In this document: piece after piece, positions 1-8,584 of the stretch
How the letters are laid out: each line of letters begins with the position of its first letter
How positions within the stretch are numbered: position 1 is the first letter of the stretch
Source: Flavilitoribacter sp020436695
GTDB lineage: Bacteria > Bacteroidota > Bacteroidia > Chitinophagales > Saprospiraceae
DNA: 64,000 nucleotides
Assembly (NCBI GenBank): GCA_041392665.1
Contig: JAWKLQ010000027.1
Span: 62,001-126,000, forward strand
Direction of reading: 5' to 3'
The notes under the pieces: generated by a model
Database searches by the model: none
Told to the model about the DNA's origin: nothing
The model's input: only the letters and a program-made list of their open reading frames with translations
Translations under genes and position numbers: made by a program

Positions 1-126
1 GAGATCATCGGTGATCTGTACAAAGAGATCGTTAAGTTTGTCCGCCCGTTTATGTTGCCCTTCCAGGAAACCTTCGAATTCCTTCCACTTTTCCTGGTTC
101 TGCTCAATAAAATTCGTCTCGCGCAT
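1..126 (-). CDS. SpoIIM-family membrane protein (5' part only, runs off the window)
   Basis: An open frame on the minus strand starts at the ATG at 126-124 and runs off the left edge. Its 42 visible residues begin MRETNFIEQNQEKWKEFEGF and are rich in charged and aromatic residues. Bacteroidota members of the stage II sporulation protein M family typically begin this way, before their membrane helices. It is divergent from the RDD-family gene at 1607, a pairing I know from this phylum; the function there is unknown and unrelated to sporulation as such. The ATG lies 30 bp from the left target duplication of the IS4-type element, so its native promoter has probably been separated from it. Only the N-terminus is seen, so the family call rests on that short stretch and on the neighbour. 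Confidence 0.6.
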   Translation of the reverse strand, partial: MRETNFIEQNQEKWKEFEGFLEGQHKRADKLNDLFVQITDDL

Positions 127-148
127 GTTGGGGTATTATGAAGTTGTC

Positions 149-175
149 CGCTGTCGTACTCTACCCTACTAAAAA
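149..175. repeat. Left end of the IS: target duplication plus 20-bp terminal inverted repeat
   Basis: cgctgtc (149-155) is followed by the inverted repeat at 156-175. It matches the right end exactly in both parts, which defines the insertion boundary to the base. Confidence 0.85.
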
Positions 176-1356
176 TCGGGCAGGGGTAAATTATTAGGAT
201 TGATCTGCATCCAACGCAAAAATCGGATGACCAGATCAAGGAATACTTGAAAATTTCGCTTCCAAACTCTGCGTAGTCCTTCGCGAACGATATCGATTCC
301 TCTGCGGGAGAAGCTATTTTCCTTATAACCATGATTTTTCACCGCAATCGCTTTCCCTCGCAGATGTTGATGAAGTCGACATTGTGGCTACCAGAGCATA
401 AGCGATGCTGACCAAGGCCACCAGTTTTTAAGTTTATCCAGGTCTTTGAGATGGGTAGACTCAAATCAAAAACCCGCTGCTTTACGTTTTGAAAAAAGCA
501 CTCGATTCGCCAGCGTTTCTGGTAGAGCTGAGCCAGGTACTCAGTCTTAGCTGTACCAAATAAGAACAGTAAGATCACCGTCTTTAAGCGCTTTGACATA
601 TATGTTACCCAGATGCCATCCACCCGACAACACTCAGACGCAAGGTTTTGCGGCCTCGAAGCAACTGCTCCACGGTATGGACATGCTCATCCAAGTCCAA
701 CTGACGAGTGATCTATGATGCCTGGGCACCCGAACGCAAAACCGAATCCCTTGATCTTTAAGGAATTTCAGCCAGCGATGCCCGATAAACTCCCGATCAC
801 CAGAATAAGCCAATGCGGCCGGCCAATAGTCGGATACATTTTTGAGCAAGTCGATTCGATCTCCGTGTTGGAGTTACCGCTATTGTTGTCCAGTAATTCC
901 CAGTACAGGGAATGCTGATGTGCCGGCAACGCACAATAATCATCAGGATATTGACCTGGCATTTACCAAAATCCCATTCGGTTCGGTCAATACACAAGGT
1001 TACTTTCCCCTTTTGGGTAAGAACATCGCTAACAATAGAGCTACCTGTTCATAATCCAGGGACACTTCTCGGAAGAAATCTTGTATCAGGACTTCCATGA
1101 AGAGGCTTTGACCTGGTCATTAAGGGCTTGGGCTACCTCGCAAAACTGTACTGATCGGGTTTTGATCATCGCCAAAACAAACAGTACTATGAATTTCTTG
1201 CACCAGATTCTTGACTATTGGCACTTTGTCCAAATCGCCGTAACTTCGGCGCAGCAATATTGCTTCATAAGGAAGTTGCTCGTTTTGAGTGTAGTAACAA
1301 ATATGACGCTTCCTTATGTTTTTTCACCCCGCTAACTTTTTAGTAGGGTAGAGTAC
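156..1356. mobile_element. IS4-family insertion sequence, structurally complete, transposase decayed
   Basis: The element is bounded by 20-bp perfect inverted repeats (gtactctaccctactaaaaa at 156-175, its reverse complement at 1337-1356). It is flanked by a 7-bp direct repeat, cgctgtc, at 149-155 and 1357-1363, the expected target duplication. Length is about 1.2 kb. The minus strand carries broken pieces of an IS4-type DDE transposase. Intact ends with a broken gene suggest an old insertion that can no longer move by itself, although a full-length copy elsewhere could act on the ends. It lies in the intergenic region between the divergent SpoIIM-like and RDD genes. Confidence 0.85.
176..1330 (-). 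pseudogene. IS4-family transposase, frameshifted
   Basis: Pieces of one transposase lie in different frames on the minus strand. In order these are LCIDRTEWDFGKCQVNIL (around 990-940), SGDREFIGHRWLKFLKDQGI (around 800-740), YQKRWRIECFFQNVKQRVF (around 525-470) and KNHGYKENSFSRRGIDIVRE (around 335-275). They correspond to the first catalytic-domain block, the GDREF block, the Y-(2)-R-(3)-E-(6)-K signature of IS4 transposases, and the usual C-terminus. Several frameshifts separate them, so no functional protein is expected. Order and spacing are those of one gene of roughly 370 codons. Confidence 0.85.
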
Positions 1357-1363
1357 CGCTGTC
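1337..1363. repeat. Right end of the IS: 20-bp terminal inverted repeat plus target duplication
   Basis: tttttagtagggtagagtac (1337-1356) is the exact reverse complement of the left repeat. It is followed by cgctgtc (1357-1363), identical to the 7 bp before the left end. Confidence 0.85.
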
Positions 1364-1606
1364 GTTGAAAACTTTAGACAAGTTCTATTTCAAAGCTAAG
1401 TTGCGTTATTTTAGGCAAATATTTGAATATATTCAATTCCTTTGTAGTTTGACGGAAATAAATGAACCATTTTCTTTGAGAAGTTTTAAAGATTTTACAC
1501 GCCATCTCCTCTTCGTCAATGGCTTAGTAAAATATTAAAAACTTGAAAATTGTCCATTTATTTTTTCTCCGTCTTTTTAGCTTTTTTGTAGCAAATGAAA
1601 GTATGA

Positions 1607-2353
1607 ATGGCCAGCATTGAGATCAAAACTACGCAAAATGTGACGATTGAATATGATGCCGCAACCCTGTGGGAACGGCTGGTCGCGTCTTTGATCGACG
1701 GCATTATTGTGATCGCCATGTACCTGTTTATCACTTTGGTGATCATCAGTGCGATAGGAAGTGATCCGACCGAATCGGATCAGGGATGGTTCCTGCTGAT
1801 CGGGCTGTTGCCCGCTACCGGTCTGATGCTCTATCATTTTCTTTCCGAGATACTGGCCAACGGGCAAACCTGGGGAAAAAAAGCCATGGGTGTAAAGGTG
1901 ATCCGGCTGGACGGAAAGGAAGCCGGACTGAGCGATAGTTTATTAAGAGCAGTTTTTTACATCGTTGATGGCATTCTTACCCTCGGCATCTTGGGTTCTT
2001 TACTTATCGTTTCCACCGCCAAACGGCAGCGGCTGGGCGATATGACCGCCAACACCACCGTGATCAAACTACGCCCCAATCTGCGCTTCGGCCTGGACGA
2101 CATCCTGCGCATCAATACCCTGGACAATTACGAACCCATGTACCCGCAGGTCCGCCAGTACAGTGAGCAAGATATGCTGTTTATAAAAAACGTACTGGCC
2201 CGCTATCGAAAACATCCCAATACGGCCCACCGTCAGATCATTAATGAACTGGTGGAGAAGATCAGACAGCAGCTGGATCTGAATGAAATACCACGTGATA
2301 AATCAGAGTTTTTGAAGACCCTGATCCGCGATTATATTGTACTTACGCGGTAG
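1607..2353 (+). CDS. RDD-family integral membrane protein
   Basis: The protein has 248 residues. The N-terminal half holds the RDD domain: WERLVASLIDG (about 22-32, the arginine/aspartate block), two hydrophobic segments (about 33-50 and 62-80), the motif GQTWGKKAMGVKV (about 86-98), and a last hydrophobic segment (about 118-136) followed by KRQRLGDMTANTTV. The C-terminal 90 residues are soluble, charged and probably helical. RDD proteins are membrane proteins of mostly unknown role, some tied to ion or sodium tolerance. The ATG at 1607 gives the usual short lead-in before the WERL block. The IS insertion ends 243 bp upstream and may affect its promoter. The next gene begins 65 bp downstream on the same strand. 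Confidence 0.8.
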   Translation: MASIEIKTTQNVTIEYDAATLWERLVASLIDGIIVIAMYLFITLVIISAIGSDPTESDQGWFLLIGLLPATGLMLYHFLSEILANGQTWGKKAMGVKVIRLDGKEAGLSDSLLRAVFYIVDGILTLGILGSLLIVSTAKRQRLGDMTANTTVIKLRPNLRFGLDDILRINTLDNYEPMYPQVRQYSEQDMLFIKNVLARYRKHPNTAHRQIINELVEKIRQQLDLNEIPRDKSEFLKTLIRDYIVLTR

Positions 2354-2354
2354 A

Positions 2355-2411
2355 CCGTATCCGGTACTCGGTGATCGCTACCGGATACCGGATACCGAAC
2401 ACCGGATACCG
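2355..2411. repeat. Short CCGGATACC repeat cluster
   Basis: ccggatacc occurs at 2381-2389, 2388-2396 (overlapping) and 2402-2410, with an inverted relative, cgtatccgg, at about 2356-2364. The copies fill the gap between the RDD gene and the flippase gene and can fold into a small hairpin. They also make an in-frame upstream extension of the next ORF (GYRIPNTGYRNR), which I regard as untranslated. Confidence 0.5.
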
Positions 2412-2418
2412 TAATAGA

Positions 2419-3870
2419 ATGAGGCGAGAGTTTCTGTTGAACATCGGTTTTTTGATCGTGGTCAATCTGCTGATCAAGCCTTTTTACATTTTCGGTATCG
2501 ACCGGACAGTGCAGAATACCGTTTCAGCCCAGCAATACGGTCTGTATTTTACTCTTTTCAATTTCACCTTTCTCTTCCACATCATCAACGATTTCGGCTT
2601 ACAGAACTTCAATAACCGGCATCTTTCCCAACACCGGCATCTGCTGACCAAGTACTTTCCTTCCTTTCTGTCGCTGAAAATACTGCTTGGCCTGTTGTAC
2701 TTGTTGGTAATCTGGATAGCCGGACATTTAGCGGGTTATCCGGATACCTATTTCCATTTATTGCCCCTGGTAGGTCTGAACTGGACCTTAGTGAGCCTGG
2801 TGTTGTTTTTGCGCTCCAATATCTCCGGTCTGGGCTGGTACCGGACCGACAGCCTGCTCTCCGTCTTAGACCGCAGCCTGTTAATTCTGGTCTGTGGCTT
2901 CCTGCTCTGGGCACCGGGATGGCGGGAATCTTTTGTTATCGACTGGTTTGTCTATGCTCAGACCTCAACGCTCATTCTGACGGCATTGATAGCCTTTGTT
3001 ATCGTATTTCGCCAGATCTCGAGCTGGAACTTCCGCTTCCGCCCGCTGTATCTGCTCCTCATCCTCAAGCAGAGCTATCCCTATGCTCTGGTAATCTTTC
3101 TCATGACCGTCTATACGCGGATCGACGGCGTAATGATCGAACGACTTTTACCAGCTGGTGTGGAGCAGGCCGGTATCTACGCCATGGCTTACCGTTTGCT
3201 GGATGCCGCCAATGTTTTCGGTTTTCTGATCGCCGGTTTACTGCTACCGATGTTCTCGCGGATGTTACGAGAAAAAGTTTCCGTTTTTCCTTTACTGGAC
3301 ATGAGCCTGCGACTGGTCTGGATGGTCTGTCTGGCGATGGCTTTTGCTGTATTTTTCTACCGGCAGGAGATCATGGAAGCCCTTTATCTGGAGGGAAATG
3401 CCTACAGTGGAGACATCCTGGGGTATTTAATAATAAGTTTTATAGCCGTCTGTGGCTCCTATCTGCATGGCTCCTTGCTGACGGCCAACGGTAGCCTGCT
3501 GCGTATGAATATCATCTTTGCCTTGGGTGTCGTATTGAATGTTGGCCTCAATGCCTGGCTGATCCCGCAGGAGGGTGCTTTGGGGGCGGCACTTGCCACC
3601 TGCATTACTCAGTTCGTCGTCTGGCTGGCACAGGCCGAACTCGTGCGTCGGATCTTTCAACGGCCGTTACCATGGTCATTGATCATTCGGTTTGTACTTT
3701 TCGGTACATTGTTATTGGCCGGTATTTGGCAGCTTCGTCAATATGCTACGGTCTATTGGTTATACCTTTTTCTGGTAAGTTTTCCTTTGGCAGTCCTGCT
3801 GGCGCTGCTGCTTGGGGTGATAGACCGGCGACAACTATTGGCATTTTTCCGTAAAAAGGGAGAGTTTTGA
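2419..3870 (+). CDS. Polysaccharide flippase of the MATE/MOP superfamily (oligosaccharide exporter-like)
   Basis: About 483 residues, almost entirely hydrophobic helices spread over the whole length, as in Wzx/RfbX-type flippases with 12-14 membrane segments. Supporting features are FNFTFLFHIINDFGLQNFNNR near the N-terminus, GVEQAGIYAMAYRLLDA in the middle (a strong match to the conserved AGiYaaaykl block of the family) and GALGAALATCITQF in the C-terminal half. Members flip lipid-linked oligosaccharides across the inner membrane. The ATG at 2419 is preferred over the one at 2371, because the first 16 codons of the longer frame lie in the CCGGATACC repeats and are not helix-like. No glycosyltransferases lie nearby, so the substrate is unknown. 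Confidence 0.8.
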   Translation: MRREFLLNIGFLIVVNLLIKPFYIFGIDRTVQNTVSAQQYGLYFTLFNFTFLFHIINDFGLQNFNNRHLSQHRHLLTKYFPSFLSLKILLGLLYLLVIWIAGHLAGYPDTYFHLLPLVGLNWTLVSLVLFLRSNISGLGWYRTDSLLSVLDRSLLILVCGFLLWAPGWRESFVIDWFVYAQTSTLILTALIAFVIVFRQISSWNFRFRPLYLLLILKQSYPYALVIFLMTVYTRIDGVMIERLLPAGVEQAGIYAMAYRLLDAANVFGFLIAGLLLPMFSRMLREKVSVFPLLDMSLRLVWMVCLAMAFAVFFYRQEIMEALYLEGNAYSGDILGYLIISFIAVCGSYLHGSLLTANGSLLRMNIIFALGVVLNVGLNAWLIPQEGALGAALATCITQFVVWLAQAELVRRIFQRPLPWSLIIRFVLFGTLLLAGIWQLRQYATVYWLYLFLVSFPLAVLLALLLGVIDRRQLLAFFRKKGEF

Positions 3871-3879
3871 GAAAAAAAG

Positions 3880-4407
3880 ATGCATCCGCTTTTCCTGGTT
3901 TCATTGCTGCTTTTGCTTCCCGGCATTTCACGCTCAACCTCAACTGCACCTGAGGCCATCGTTCCGCACGCATTATACCTTGCGGTAGTGCAGATCGATC
4001 ACTCCCAGGCCGGTACCGAAGCTAAGCTATTAGTCAAGGTATTCGCCAGTGATCTGGAAAGCGTGCTGCGTGCAGCCTACGGGGAGCAATTCCGGAGAGA
4101 AGCCGGAGAAGATTTCCCGCGGGCCAATAGCCGATTGATCGAGGCTTATTTCCGGGAGCATCTGGTTTGTATGATCGATGGAAAAATTGCCGGACTACAG
4201 TATTCGGATGCTCAGCGGGAAAACGATGTCTTTTGGTTGAACTTCGCCCTTCAGGTACCTGTACGCTGGAAGAAGATGAGTGTCCAGGCATCCTTTTTTA
4301 TGGAAATATTCTCCACTCAGTCCAATATCATTCACCTTATCCACTCGGGCGAAAAGCGGTTTGCCAGATTGACCAAAGCGGAAGATACCGTCGGGTTCGA
4401 ATGGTAG
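3880..4407 (+). CDS. DUF6702-family secreted protein
   Basis: 175 residues with an N-terminal signal peptide (MHPLFLVSLLLLLPGISRS). The mature part starts with an HALYLAVVQIDH strand and continues with KLLVKVFASDLESVLRAAYG and YFREHLVCMIDGKIAGLQYS. The pattern of short N-terminal strand, a (K/V)hF(A/T)xDLE block and a hydrophobic YhxxHL...dGK block is that of the DUF6702 family, common in Bacteroidota and of unknown function. It starts 9 bp after the flippase stop, so the two are probably co-transcribed. The protein probably acts in the periplasm. Confidence 0.65.
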   Translation: MHPLFLVSLLLLLPGISRSTSTAPEAIVPHALYLAVVQIDHSQAGTEAKLLVKVFASDLESVLRAAYGEQFRREAGEDFPRANSRLIEAYFREHLVCMIDGKIAGLQYSDAQRENDVFWLNFALQVPVRWKKMSVQASFFMEIFSTQSNIIHLIHSGEKRFARLTKAEDTVGFEW

Positions 4408-4543
4408 AGATTGGGATTGACCGTCATTCGAATTACACAAATGATCACTTCCGTTGAGAACAGGAGATAAAATCGGCTATAATTAAAAACTTCATAGAAC
4501 CTTTTTTCATTCAGACTGATTTCCTTTGGGAAACAACCTTCGC

Positions 4544-5032
4544 ATGCACCTTCAACCAAGATTAGAAACACTGGTCAGCAAAAGCCTGGTAGGGCAGCGA
4601 TTGACCATGTCTTTTGCCCACAACCGTACTCAGGAGCTGTGGCAGCGTTTTATGAAACATCGCGCTGCCATACCCAATGTCAGGGGTAACGAATTGTATT
4701 CCTTAGAGATCTTTGGGGATCCCCGTTTCTTCGAACGCTTTGACCCTAACTATGCATTTGAAAAATGGGCCGCCGTAGAGGTACAAGACCTGAATAACGT
4801 GCCCGATGAGTTGGAAGGACTCACGCTGCCCAGCGGCATGTATGCGGTTTTTAATTATAGAGGGAAGAGCAGCGAAGCCGGACCTACCTACCAGTATATT
4901 TTTACCGAATGGCTACCGGCATCCGGCTTGCTTTTAGATAACCGGCCTCATTTTGCCCTAATGGGCAATAAATACAAAAATGATGACCCGGATTCGGAAG
5001 AAGAACTTTGGGTACCGGTACGAAGAAGGTAG
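4544..5032 (+). CDS. GyrI-like / effector-binding-domain protein (no DNA-binding domain)
   Basis: 162 residues from the ATG at 4544 (MHLQPRLETL). The fold signature is that of the GyrI/Rob-C effector-binding domain: an initial strand (KSLVGQRLTMSF), YSLEIFGDPRFFERFDP, FEKWAAVEVQDLNNVPDELE, LTLPSGMYAVFNYRGK, then TYQYIFTEWLPASG and HFALMGNKYKNDDPDSEEEL. The late acidic EEELWVPVRR end is typical, because a conserved glutamate in that strand binds ligands in the family. There is no helix-turn-helix, so this is a stand-alone ligand-binding protein, not an AraC regulator. The in-frame upstream ATG at 4526 adds only six residues and is less likely. Confidence 0.7.
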   Translation: MHLQPRLETLVSKSLVGQRLTMSFAHNRTQELWQRFMKHRAAIPNVRGNELYSLEIFGDPRFFERFDPNYAFEKWAAVEVQDLNNVPDELEGLTLPSGMYAVFNYRGKSSEAGPTYQYIFTEWLPASGLLLDNRPHFALMGNKYKNDDPDSEEELWVPVRRR

Positions 5033-5119
5033 TTGACAAGGGATTGGTATTACCGATGCTATCCTCTTATCTTTGAGCCGTTATACAATAGCGCTTTCCA
5101 TTATTAAACCCTTGCCAAT

Positions 5120-5257
5120 ATGTGTATCTTCTCAAAAGAAGCCATCGCCAGAGAAACGATCATTGCCAGTGGCTATAAATGCCCTATGAAGTATGATAAC
5201 GGCGATATTGCGAGTGTAAATGCAGAGAACGTGGGAATTTGGACCTTACAGCGGTGA
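5120..5257 (+). CDS. Possible small protein of unknown function (45 codons)
   Basis: An ATG at 5120 opens a 45-codon frame (MCIFSKEAIARETIIASGYK ... ending GIWTLQR) that stops at 5255-5257, two bases before the end of the convergent gene at 5260. It has ordinary composition but no recognised motif, signal or membrane segment. It may be a short real gene, the remnant of a longer one, or chance. It is listed because the 220 bp between its neighbours are otherwise empty. Confidence 0.2.
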   Translation: MCIFSKEAIARETIIASGYKCPMKYDNGDIASVNAENVGIWTLQR

Positions 5258-5259
5258 AC

Positions 5260-6480
5260 TTAATAACTGGTGAAAAGATCCTGATATTTCCCCTGGCGCA
5301 GTTCTTCATTAAAAGCGTCGCCAAGTTTTTTAATAATCCTCCTGATCTCTTTGGTATCTTTTTCCTGAAAATTGGGAGAAAAAGAGATCGAATTCAGGTC
5401 TTCCATATACCACAGTTCAAACTGGTGCCCCTCAATATTAACGAGATAGGGTTTGTAATCACCGTACGATCGCTGTTCGATATCCGAATCCTCCAGTGCA
5501 AAGATCGTTTTCACAAATTCCAGCAGCACGGGTTGCATCTCTGCTTTCACCGGGTTGAGCTCGTAGGAAAAAGTCTTGGTATACAATCCCTGCCAGTAAG
5601 GTAATGGCGACAGTTGTTGTTTTTTTAACACAGCCTTGTCGCCTGAAGAATGATCCCATTCGAAATACGTGTTCAGCCAGTCTGAAGTGATGTATTCCGG
5701 CCGATGCAGACGGGTTTCCGTTTGGTCGAACGGAACCGCATAGGCTTCGTTGGTCTTGAAGTTATAAACGAGCAGGGCGTATATAAATTTATCGTATTGC
5801 TCCGGTGACTGTTTACTCCCCGAGAAAACAATCTCTTGCCTGTCCGGCGAAAAAGCCACCACGTCATTGGAATAGTAATTATCAGTCAGATCTACACTTT
5901 GTCTAAAAGAATAGACTTTAAGATCTGGTACGTGCAGCACGGTACTTCTATTTACCAGTAGATATTCTCCACCGGATAGCGCTAAAGTCGCACTGGTATC
6001 TTCCGTAATATAGATCTCCTGCTTTAAGCCGGGCTGCCCGTTTTCGGCATCCAGCCACTGCACACTGGCATAACTGGAATTTTGCTCACTCAGGGGAAAT
6101 ACTTTCGCTGCTCCACCCTCTTCGGTGATCAGGTACATACTCTGGCTGCCGGCAATAATGGCCGGTTGCGGTGCTTCCGACAAAGTAAAGGCTTTCCAAA
6201 TACTTGCATAGCCGGTATTAACCTGTAATGCCGCCGGAAAGGTGACTGCCTGTCCCTTGTAAAGCACTTCGTATTTTGAGTAAACTGACTTCCTCCGTCC
6301 GTAATTCATATCATACCGCGTTTCCGTCACCCTTTTTCTCAGAAGGGTAAACGGGCCGTTCTCAACGGTTTCCACAGATGGACGATTGCTATCTTTAGAC
6401 CTACAAAAAGAAAATAAACTGAGGAAGCTCATACTTATCAGAATTGATAGGAGGCAGGATCTGACGGTGTTCAATGACAT
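5260..6480 (-). CDS. Secreted hypothetical protein, beta-rich
   Basis: 406 residues. The first 27 form a hydrophobic export segment (CLLSILISMSFLSLFSFCRS). The cysteine after LFSF could be a lipobox, but the phenylalanine at -1 is unusual, so lipidation is doubtful. The mature chain has many alternating hydrophobic strands and short repeats such as NDVVAFSPDRQEIVFSGSKQ, reminiscent of beta-propeller proteins, although I cannot count blades. The C-terminal 100 residues are helical and charged (KEIRRIIKKLGDAFNEELRQ). I do not recognise a family. It is followed 36 bp downstream, in the orientation opposite to transcription, by the frameshifted secreted gene, on the same strand. Confidence 0.55.
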   Translation of the reverse strand: MSLNTVRSCLLSILISMSFLSLFSFCRSKDSNRPSVETVENGPFTLLRKRVTETRYDMNYGRRKSVYSKYEVLYKGQAVTFPAALQVNTGYASIWKAFTLSEAPQPAIIAGSQSMYLITEEGGAAKVFPLSEQNSSYASVQWLDAENGQPGLKQEIYITEDTSATLALSGGEYLLVNRSTVLHVPDLKVYSFRQSVDLTDNYYSNDVVAFSPDRQEIVFSGSKQSPEQYDKFIYALLVYNFKTNEAYAVPFDQTETRLHRPEYITSDWLNTYFEWDHSSGDKAVLKKQQLSPLPYWQGLYTKTFSYELNPVKAEMQPVLLEFVKTIFALEDSDIEQRSYGDYKPYLVNIEGHQFELWYMEDLNSISFSPNFQEKDTKEIRRIIKKLGDAFNEELRQGKYQDLFTSY

Positions 6481-6516
6481 GATAACGGGGCTTTTATTGA
6501 TCCGGCTTATCCTGTT

Positions 6517-7148
6517 CTATCCCTTTATCTCCACCGGAATGTAAAACCCCTTGATCTTACTGTCAAAAGCTACCGTACCTCTCTGGAACTGGATGTTCCC
6601 TTTATCCGTAAATTGTTTGGAAATATGAGCGGGGACTGTCACTGGATGCGGGATCTCCAGGCTCTGGATCATTTCCATGGCGGGCCCATTGTAGGACAGT
6701 CTCATAAACACCTTGCCGGATTTTTCTTCTACCAGCGTTTGCCGGAAGGAATAGCCGGAAACCGATCTACCGCTTTTATCCTTCATGAAGTTGCTGAAAT
6801 CCTTGCCACTGTTGCCCTTCCGCTTTTCGTCATCCAGATATTTTTGGGGTGACATTCCATTTTTAAGACCACTACTGCTGTTGATCCGTTCAGCACCAGG
6901 CCGGTACGGCCGGTCTTCCAGGCATTGCCCATTTTGAATTGCACATACATGCCCTTACCGCCTACCTTCTTGTCCAGGCCGAGCTCGATCCCCGTATAAT
7001 CCATGGTATTAATGGAAAAATCCAGTTGTACCTCTGCACTGAGCTCAGCGCAGATCTCCGGAATTTCGGGCAAAGGTTCACGTACAAAGCCCATCCACAT
7101 GAGATTGACGGCCAACAATACGGCCAGGAACACACCTAATTTTTTCAT
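6517..7148 (-). pseudogene. Secreted hypothetical protein broken by one frameshift
   Basis: Two overlapping minus-strand frames make sense only as one protein. The upstream frame (7148 down to about 6915) encodes a signal peptide (MKKLGVFLAVLLAVNLMW) and a beta-rich start ending VQFKMGNAW. The downstream frame is open from about 6920 to 6517 and encodes PYRPGAERINSSSGLKNGMS, then SFRQTLVEEKSGKVFMRLSY and a C-terminus ending GFYIPVEIKG. Joining them near 6914-6920 (TGG then GAA) needs a -1 shift or one missing base and gives about 210 residues. This may be a real mutation, a sequencing error or, less likely, a programmed shift; the shift site is not an obvious slippery heptamer. No family was recognised. 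Confidence 0.6.
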
Positions 7149-7173
7149 ATCCGAAATTTTTCCGAAAGTAAGA

Positions 7174-8445
7174 TTATTCTGCCATTTTTTCCAGGGTTCT
7201 TTGAATTTCCCCGATCATTTGTTCGGCCTGTTCCCGGGATGTTTCGGCGGTCAGATAGGTAAAGTCCAGACCAATACGTCCGAAGAGGATCTTACCGAAA
7301 GCGGACAGCTCCGGTCCGTACTGATTGTTGGTGATGTAGGCCTTTACATCCCCGAGCTGCAAAGGGCCGTAACTAGCCTGCAACTCCAGCCGACCGATAA
7401 AACTGATGGCACAGACGCCCAAACGTGTATTCTTCAGACTCAGCGCCATGCGAACGAAATGTTTGCTCATTTTGAACATGGCAAATACCTCTCCACGGCG
7501 CCCCGCACTGAACAGCGCACGATGGACTTGCCGGGCCAACTCCCATTCGGAAGGCTCCTGCCCGGTATTTACTTCCAATCTCAGCATTGAGATGAAACAG
7601 CCCAGTTCATCCTGCGAAACTTCCGGCTCCATGGAGGAACGGAGATCAACAAAACTCAGCAGTCGGGCCAGGTCCCGGTCATGCCCATGATATCTGTATT
7701 GGATGGTAGCTTTGAGCATAGCGGCAAGTAGAACACTGTTCAAACCCAGTCCTGCCCGACCAACTTTTACGGCCAGTTTGCGGCTGACATCTTTATCGAG
7801 ATGTAAGCTGATCACGGCGTTTTCGGAATGTTGGGGGATGGCATTTTGCAGGCCAATCCGGGAATAGCTCCATTCCCGCTTCATCTGGCGGAGCATGAAG
7901 GCACTCAGTTTGCGGACCAGACTTTCTCCCCGGAAAGGCACCGGAAGACGAGCTGCCGAAAACCCGGCGATCACCTCCGGTAGTGGCATCCCGCCTGCTA
8001 TAGATAAGATCTCATGGAGGATCAATCGCGCCGCACTACCATCGATAATGGCGTGGTGAAAACAGACGATCAGTTCACTGTGGCCGGCAGTCTGCTCCCT
8101 CAGCAGCCAACATTTCATGAGTGGGCCATCGGTTTCAAAAATAGTGTTGAGCGCTGTTTCCGCCACGTTTTTCCACTGATCCTCGGACGGTGCTTTTATC
8201 TCTTCGAACGGGATGGATGGCGACGGATCCAGTTTCCGGAAATGCAATCGCCCCCGAAGCTGATCGATCCCACATTGAAGCAGCTCATGACGCCTTTGCA
8301 ACTTCAGTAATACGCCCATCCAGTCCAGATCATCCGGCACATCCGACAAATGCAATACGCATACCACGCATAAAGGAAGCCGGGCATTTGAAAGGGTAAA
8401 TGCCTGCTCCATAGGATTGAGTGGGCGTATCCATGCGTTTTCCAT
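7174..8445 (-). CDS. Condensation-domain / PapA-like acyltransferase, stand-alone
   Basis: 423 residues. The central motif HHAIIDG (in ELIVCFHHAIIDGSAARLIL) is the HHxxxDG active site of the condensation-domain superfamily: NRPS condensation domains, PapA5, WS/DGAT and alcohol acetyltransferases. The N-terminal MEQAFTLSNARLPL and the later LSFVDLRSSMEPE and LGCFISMLRLEV blocks match the two-lobed fold of this superfamily. There is no carrier protein, adenylation domain or thioesterase nearby, so it probably transfers an acyl group to a small acceptor and is not an assembly-line module. The substrate cannot be told. The start is the ATG at 8445-8443. It is divergent from the CHAT gene, with a 139-bp shared upstream region. 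Confidence 0.75.
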   Translation of the reverse strand: MENAWIRPLNPMEQAFTLSNARLPLCVVCVLHLSDVPDDLDWMGVLLKLQRRHELLQCGIDQLRGRLHFRKLDPSPSIPFEEIKAPSEDQWKNVAETALNTIFETDGPLMKCWLLREQTAGHSELIVCFHHAIIDGSAARLILHEILSIAGGMPLPEVIAGFSAARLPVPFRGESLVRKLSAFMLRQMKREWSYSRIGLQNAIPQHSENAVISLHLDKDVSRKLAVKVGRAGLGLNSVLLAAMLKATIQYRYHGHDRDLARLLSFVDLRSSMEPEVSQDELGCFISMLRLEVNTGQEPSEWELARQVHRALFSAGRRGEVFAMFKMSKHFVRMALSLKNTRLGVCAISFIGRLELQASYGPLQLGDVKAYITNNQYGPELSAFGKILFGRIGLDFTYLTAETSREQAEQMIGEIQRTLEKMAE

Positions 8446-8584
8446 ATTGTTCGGATATTGGACGTTTTGATGGGCTTAAATGTAATGATCCTGAAGTTGT
8501 GCGAGGCAAAATTAAGCAGACCAAAGAGTATTTATTATTGATTTTCACTATATTGAGTTGAAAACCCAAACCCGAGCCCCTGGT

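Noticed and set aside
2371..2418. Longer N-terminus of the flippase (GYRIPNTGYRNR)
   Set aside because: Encoded by intergenic CCGGATACC repeats and unlike a flippase N-terminus.
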